Assembly (NCBI RefSeq): GCF_000661955.1
Contig: NZ_CP007597.1
Location: forward strand, 1,915,605-1,979,604
From: Stenotrophomonas rhizophila
Lineage (GTDB): Bacteria > Pseudomonadota > Gammaproteobacteria > Xanthomonadales > Xanthomonadaceae
DNA length: 64,000 nucleotides
Direction: 5' to 3'
The notes beneath the pieces were generated by a model. It did not search any database, was not told where the DNA came from, and worked only from the letters and a program-made list of their open reading frames with translations. Shown piece after piece: positions 60,007 to 64,000 of this stretch. Both the position numbers and the translations under genes were made by a program. Position 1 is the stretch's first letter. Each line of letters begins with the position of its first letter.

Positions 60007-61329
60007 ATGAAAATCACCGGCCAGACCGCCAGCGCGGTGTTCGACAGCATCCGCCAGCAGATCCTCAGTGGCGCATTGGAGCCGGGGCAGCTGCTGCCAC
60101 CGGTCCGCGACCTGGCCCTGCAGCTGCAGATCAACCGCAATACCGTGGCGGCCGCCTACAAGCGGCTGGACGCGGCTGGGCTGGCGCACACCCAGGGCCG
60201 GCGCGGCACGGTGGTGACCGCGCCCCCGACCGCGGGCGCGCAGGAGGGCAGTGCGGCGGGCTCGGCGCTGCACGACCTGTCCAGTGGCAACCCCGACCCG
60301 CAGTGGCTGCCGGACCTGCGGGGGTTGTTGCCGGAACGGGCTCCGCGCCTGTACGGCACCCCCACCATCGACCCGCAGCTGGAGCGCCTGGCGCGCGCGC
60401 AGCTGGACCCGGATTGCCCGCCTGGGTACGCGCTGGAACTCAGCCACGGCGCGGTCGATGCGATCGAGCGGGTGCTGGGCAGCTGGCTGGTGCCCGGCGA
60501 CCGCGTGGCGGTGGAGAATCCGTGTTTTCTCGGCAGCCTCAACACCCTGCGCGCGGGCGGGCACGCCACGCTGGCGGTGGCCATCGATGAACACGGCATG
60601 GTGCCGGCGGCGCTGGCGGCGGCGCTGGAGGCAGGCGCACGTGCGGTGCTGCTGACCCCGCGTGCGCACAACCCGACCGGCGCCAGCCTCAGCCAGCGCC
60701 GCGCGCGCGAACTGCGCCAGGTGCTGGACCGGCATCCGCAGGTGCTGGTGCTGGTGGACGATCATTTCGCAGTGTTGTCGCAGCAGCCGTACCACTCGGT
60801 GATCGCCCCGCGCACGCGGCGCTGGGTGCTGGTGCGTTCGCTGTCCAAGGCGCTCGGGCCGGACCTGCGCCTGGCGGTGCTGGGCTGCGACGCCGACACC
60901 GCCGCACGCCTGCGCCTGCGCATGGCCCCCGGCACCGGCTGGGTCAGCCACCTGCTGCAGGATGCGGCAGCCGCGGCGCTGGGCTCGGCGCGGGTGATGG
61001 CGCGCGTGGCCAAGGCCGGGCGCGATTATGCGCAGCGTTGCCAGGTGTTGCAGCAGGCGCTGGGCGAGCAGGGCATCCACACCCCGGCGGTAATGGATGG
61101 GTTGAACCTGTGGGTGCCGCTGGCCGCCGACAGCCAGCCGCTGGTGCTGGCCATGGCCCAGCGCGGGTGGCAACTGCGCGGCGGCGAAGTGTTTGCCGTG
61201 CAGCCCGGCGTGCACGGCCTGCGCATCACCACGGCCATGCTGACGGCCGGCGATGCGCGGCGCGTTGCGCTTGACCTGCGCCAGGCGCTGGAGGATCAGG
61301 GCGCGCTGGGGGTACTCGGGCGCACGTAG
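60007..61329 (+). CDS. MocR-type regulator (GntR + aminotransferase domains), PtsJ-like
   Basis: A 440-residue fusion. Residues 1-70 form a GntR winged helix (SIRQQILSGALEPGQLLPPVRDLALQLQINRNTVAAAYKRLDAAG); residues 90-435 form a fold-type I aminotransferase-like domain with the PLP-lysine motif VRSLSKALGPDLRLAVLG and the LTPRAHNPTGASLS segment. This matches PtsJ, which senses PLP and controls pyridoxal kinase in enterobacteria. It likely regulates the divergent yggS operon and itself. Its last 34 bp overlap the convergent next gene. Confidence 0.9.
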   Translation: MKITGQTASAVFDSIRQQILSGALEPGQLLPPVRDLALQLQINRNTVAAAYKRLDAAGLAHTQGRRGTVVTAPPTAGAQEGSAAGSALHDLSSGNPDPQWLPDLRGLLPERAPRLYGTPTIDPQLERLARAQLDPDCPPGYALELSHGAVDAIERVLGSWLVPGDRVAVENPCFLGSLNTLRAGGHATLAVAIDEHGMVPAALAAALEAGARAVLLTPRAHNPTGASLSQRRARELRQVLDRHPQVLVLVDDHFAVLSQQPYHSVIAPRTRRWVLVRSLSKALGPDLRLAVLGCDADTAARLRLRMAPGTGWVSHLLQDAAAAALGSARVMARVAKAGRDYAQRCQVLQQALGEQGIHTPAVMDGLNLWVPLAADSQPLVLAMAQRGWQLRGGEVFAVQPGVHGLRITTAMLTAGDARRVALDLRQALEDQGALGVLGRT

Positions 61330-61802
61330 TGCGACTGGCCGTTGTCGCCGACGAAGATCAATTCCGGCTTGCCCTGCCAGGACGTGAGCATGGCACCGGT
61401 GCTGTTCTGGTGCTTGATCACCAGGGTGGCGCCGCGATCCGGGTTGGCGGTGACCTTGAACACTTCGGTGGTGCCACTGGCATCGTCCAGGGTGAGCATG
61501 GCTTCATCACCGACATCGGCCGTGCCGTAGCCGCCCCGTTCGGAACCGTCGGCGCCGAGCAGGATCAGCCCGGACAGCGGCGATGCACGCGGCCCCTGCG
61601 AGATGCCCTTGCTGAGCGGGTCCGGCACCGGTGCGCCCAGGATCACCCGGGCCTGGCCGGTGCTGTCCTGGATGACCAGCCCGCGTGCGGTGATCACCCG
61701 GTCGTGCGATTGGCTCTGGTGTAGGCGCAGGCCGGTCCAGGCGGAAACGACAAGCGCAAGGCTGGAGACAACCAGCGTGGTGACGGTGAGTGCGCGTGAC
61801 AT
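61296..61802 (-). CDS. Membrane-anchored hypothetical protein
   Basis: A 168-residue protein with an N-terminal hydrophobic segment (ALTVTTLVVSSLALVVSAWTGL), probably an anchor or uncleaved signal, and a periplasmic beta-rich part with repeated short motifs (RGLVIQDSTGQARVILG, SGLILLGADGSERGGYG, AMLTLDDASG, LVIKHQNSTG, PELIFVGDNGQ) that look like tandem beta hairpins. No family recognised. It overlaps the PtsJ-like gene by 34 bp, convergently. Confidence 0.7.
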   Translation of the reverse strand: MSRALTVTTLVVSSLALVVSAWTGLRLHQSQSHDRVITARGLVIQDSTGQARVILGAPVPDPLSKGISQGPRASPLSGLILLGADGSERGGYGTADVGDEAMLTLDDASGTTEVFKVTANPDRGATLVIKHQNSTGAMLTSWQGKPELIFVGDNGQSHYVRPSTPSAP

Positions 61803-61919
61803 TGGCGGCTCCAGATCCTTGGAAGCTCGCGACCATACCGCACTGGTTGATTGCGACACCAGTCGGGAAAGTCTGTATTTGCAGTGATCGTGAAGTTGGT
61901 CACGTGTTGCTGCGCGGCA

Positions 61920-64000
61920 TCAATGGAAATCCCGACTGTGCGTGCGCACCCCTTCGATCAGCGAATCGATGTTGTACATCTGCCTCACGATCAGGTGCTG
62001 CACGCCGTCCACGCGCTCCAGGCGGCCGTCGATCTGCATCATCCGTGCTTCCACCAGCACCCGGTGCTGGCGGTCGGCGGTCTTGCGCCAGACCACGGCG
62101 TTGACCATGCCGCATTCGTCTTCCAGGGTCAGGAAGGTGACGCCGCTGGCGGTCTGCGGGCGTTGGCGCATCCGCACCAGCCCGGCAAACCGCACGGTGC
62201 GCCCATGCGGCAGGGCCGCCAGTTCGTCCGAGCGCTGGCAGCGGCGCTGGCGCAGCTGCGCGCGGATGAAGGCCACCATGTGCCGGCCCAGGGTGGTGCC
62301 GGTGCTGTTGTAGTCGGCCTGCATGTCCTCCAACGCACTGGGCGGCGGCAACGGCACGCTGGCTTCCACGGTGGCCCGCGCGGTGTCGAACAGCGGCAAC
62401 GGCTTTTCCACGCCCGACACTTCCCAGCGCGCACGATGGCGATGGCCGCTCAATCCCTTCAACGCCCCCGCATCGGCGAGCAGGCCCTGGTGGCGGCGAT
62501 CCAGCCGCGCGCGCTGGCTGAGGTCGGCCACGCTGTCGAACGGCTGCCGGGCGCGTGCCTGTACCAGCGCGGTGGCGACATCTTCGCTGAAGCCGTCGAT
62601 CAGGCGCAGGCCCAGGCGGATGCCGAACGGGCGGTCGGGCGCGGTGGGCGGCAGCAGCGTGCAGTCCCAGTCGCTGTGGCGCACATCCACCGGCAGTACC
62701 GGCACGCCATGGCGGCGCGCGTCCTGCAGGATCTGGTCGGAGGTGTAGAACCCCAGCGGCTGGCTGTTGATCAGGCTGGCAGCGAACGCCGACGGGTGGT
62801 GGCACTTGAGCCAGCAACTGACATAGGTGATCAGCGCGAAGCTGGCCGCGTGGCTTTCCGGGAAGCCATAACTGCCGAAGCCCTTGATCTGCTCGAACAG
62901 GCGTTCGCCGTATTCGCGGCTGTAGTTGTTGGCCGCCATGCCGGCGAGCAGGCGGTCGCGGTGCGGCTCCAGCCCGCCATGGCGCTTCCATGCGGCCATC
63001 GAACGGCGCAGCGCATCGGCCTGGCCGGGACTGAAGCCGGCGGCGGCGACGGCCAGCTGCATCACCTGTTCCTGGAACAGCGGCACGCCGAGGGTGCGCT
63101 TGAAGACCTTCTCCAGCGCCGGCGGGTAGTCGATTTCCTCGATGCCTTCTTCCTTGAGCTTCTTGCGCCGGTTCAGATACGGATGAACCATGTCGCCCTG
63201 GATCGGGCCGGGGCGCACGATCGCCACTTCGATCACCAGGTCGTAGAAACAGCGCGGCTGCATGCGCGGCAGCATGGCCATCTGCGCACGCGATTCGATC
63301 TGGAACACGCCCAGGGTGTCGGCGCGGCAGATCATGTCGTAGGTTTTCGTGTCGCCGGGGGGAATATCGGCCATGCCCATCAAGGGCGCGCCGTGCGCGT
63401 GCAGCATGGCCAGGCATTTGCGCACGGCGGTGAGCATGCCCAGCGCCAGGCAGTCCACCTTCATCAGCCCGGTGGCGTCCAGGTCGTCCTTGTCCCACTG
63501 AATGACGGTGCGGTCGGCCATGGCCGCGTTCTCCACCGGCACCAGGGTGGACAGCGGGTGTTCGGAAATCACGAAACCGCCCGGGTGCTGGGACAGGTGG
63601 CGCGGGAAGTCGACCAGTTCGCTGGTGAGCGCCACTACCCGCCGCATCAGCGGCGTGTCCGGGTCGAAACCGCGCTCGCGCAGCGCCTCGGGCAGCGGTT
63701 CGTGGCTGCTCCAGCGGTCCAGGCAGGCGGCCAGTTCGTTGACCTGGTCCGGCGGCAGGCCGAGCACGCGGGCCACGTCGCGCACCGCACTGCGGCCGCG
63801 GTAGCTGATCGCCACGGCGGTGAGCGCGGCGCGTTCGCGGCCATAGCGGTTGAACACGTATTGCAGTACTTCCTCGCGGCGCTCGTGTTCGAAGTCGATG
63901 TCGATGTCCGGCGGCTCGTCGCGTTCGGCGGAGATGAAGCGCTCGAACAGCAGTTCCATCTCGCTGGGGTCGATCTCCGTCACACCCAGGACGTAGCACA
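61920..64000 (-). CDS. dnaE2: Error-prone DNA polymerase DnaE2 (partial, C-terminal two thirds)
   Basis: About 692 residues of a C-family polymerase whose N-terminus (PHP domain and start) lies beyond the window; full proteins are about 1,050-1,100 residues. The catalytic Asp cluster [20 protein letters not shown] is at the right edge, with [42 protein letters not shown] and the C-terminal OB fold ([25 protein letters not shown]). DnaE2 takes part in SOS mutagenesis together with ImuA and ImuB, which would lie to the right and are not visible here. No frame break is seen. Confidence 0.93.
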   Translation of the reverse strand, partial: CYVLGVTEIDPSEMELLFERFISAERDEPPDIDIDFEHERREEVLQYVFNRYGRERAALTAVAISYRGRSAVRDVARVLGLPPDQVNELAACLDRWSSHEPLPEALRERGFDPDTPLMRRVVALTSELVDFPRHLSQHPGGFVISEHPLSTLVPVENAAMADRTVIQWDKDDLDATGLMKVDCLALGMLTAVRKCLAMLHAHGAPLMGMADIPPGDTKTYDMICRADTLGVFQIESRAQMAMLPRMQPRCFYDLVIEVAIVRPGPIQGDMVHPYLNRRKKLKEEGIEEIDYPPALEKVFKRTLGVPLFQEQVMQLAVAAAGFSPGQADALRRSMAAWKRHGGLEPHRDRLLAGMAANNYSREYGERLFEQIKGFGSYGFPESHAASFALITYVSCWLKCHHPSAFAASLINSQPLGFYTSDQILQDARRHGVPVLPVDVRHSDWDCTLLPPTAPDRPFGIRLGLRLIDGFSEDVATALVQARARQPFDSVADLSQRARLDRRHQGLLADAGALKGLSGHRHRARWEVSGVEKPLPLFDTARATVEASVPLPPPSALEDMQADYNSTGTTLGRHMVAFIRAQLRQRRCQRSDELAALPHGRTVRFAGLVRMRQRPQTASGVTFLTLEDECGMVNAVVWRKTADRQHRVLVEARMMQIDGRLERVDGVQHLIVRQMYNIDSLIEGVRTHSRDFH

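Noticed and set aside
60007..61329. A metabolic aminotransferase
   Set aside because: The N-terminal 70 residues are a GntR DNA-binding domain, and the PLP region matches PtsJ, so it is a transcription factor of the MocR type.

Overview
The window looks like chromosomal DNA of a Stenotrophomonas-type gammaproteobacterium (family Lysobacteraceae/Xanthomonadaceae). The evidence is the high GC content, the many short palindromes that begin with GTAG (the 'SMAG'-type repeats known from Stenotrophomonas maltophilia), the divergent ppsA/ppsR pair, a class III phaE-phaC pair and a dnaE2-type error-prone polymerase. Most of it is ordinary core genome, with one complete insertion sequence and several well-preserved regulatory sites.

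Layout. 1-10.4 kb: a secreted DUF4124 protein, a UvrD/HelD-like helicase with a zinc-finger tail, a CD225/dispanin protein, an MFS exporter, a GAF protein, a lipoprotein, DUF1653, then mntR-tadA, orn and an EcsC-family protein. 10.4-17.2 kb: an Old Yellow Enzyme reductase, a GTAG-repeat cluster, ppsA diverging from its regulator ppsR, DUF1249, a Nudix hydrolase and a methyltransferase. 17.3-24.6 kb: a cluster of DnaA-box-like sites ahead of pssA, then phaE-phaC-DUF5329, a PspC protein coupled to a membrane protein with an HERAH motif, a second GTAG cluster and tex. 24.8-31.5 kb: signalling genes (four-PAS diguanylate cyclase, a cytosolic PAS-PAS chemoreceptor behind a sigma-28-like promoter, a lone receiver domain), tRNA-Leu and a YedK/SRAP protein. 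32.0-33.4 kb: four tandem transcription units on the minus strand, each promoter - tRNA-Ala(GGC) - hairpin - tRNA-Glu(UUC) - terminator.

33.6-43.7 kb: an apparently autoregulated MerR regulator, an AraC regulator, a membrane TlpA-like thioredoxin with an Lgt-like N-terminus, DsbG, and then a probable arginine-dependent acid-resistance operon (DcaP-like porin, AdiC antiporter, AdiA decarboxylase, CDF transporter) preceded by a perfect FNR/ANR box. 43.7-52.6 kb: a RidA-family gene under a SoxR-type operator, a ParD-like protein overlapping a second methionine aminopeptidase with a dyad operator, a LytS/LytR-type two-component pair, a GST gene divergent from an HxlR regulator across a dyad, LysR/RidA, and small membrane proteins.

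52.8-64 kb: a large AsmA-like protein; an intact 1,426-bp IS3-family (IS150-group-like) element that landed exactly in the loop of a GTAG palindrome; a LysR regulator; a three-gene PLP-related operon (yggS, glutamine amidotransferase, small protein) divergent from a PtsJ/MocR-type regulator; and the C-terminal two thirds of dnaE2 running off the right edge.

The observations most worth following up are the repeat-targeted IS insertion, the ParD-like/Map module with its operator, the FNR-boxed acid-resistance operon, the SoxR-boxed RidA gene, and the hairpin that is structurally conserved but varies in sequence between the tRNA-Ala and tRNA-Glu genes.
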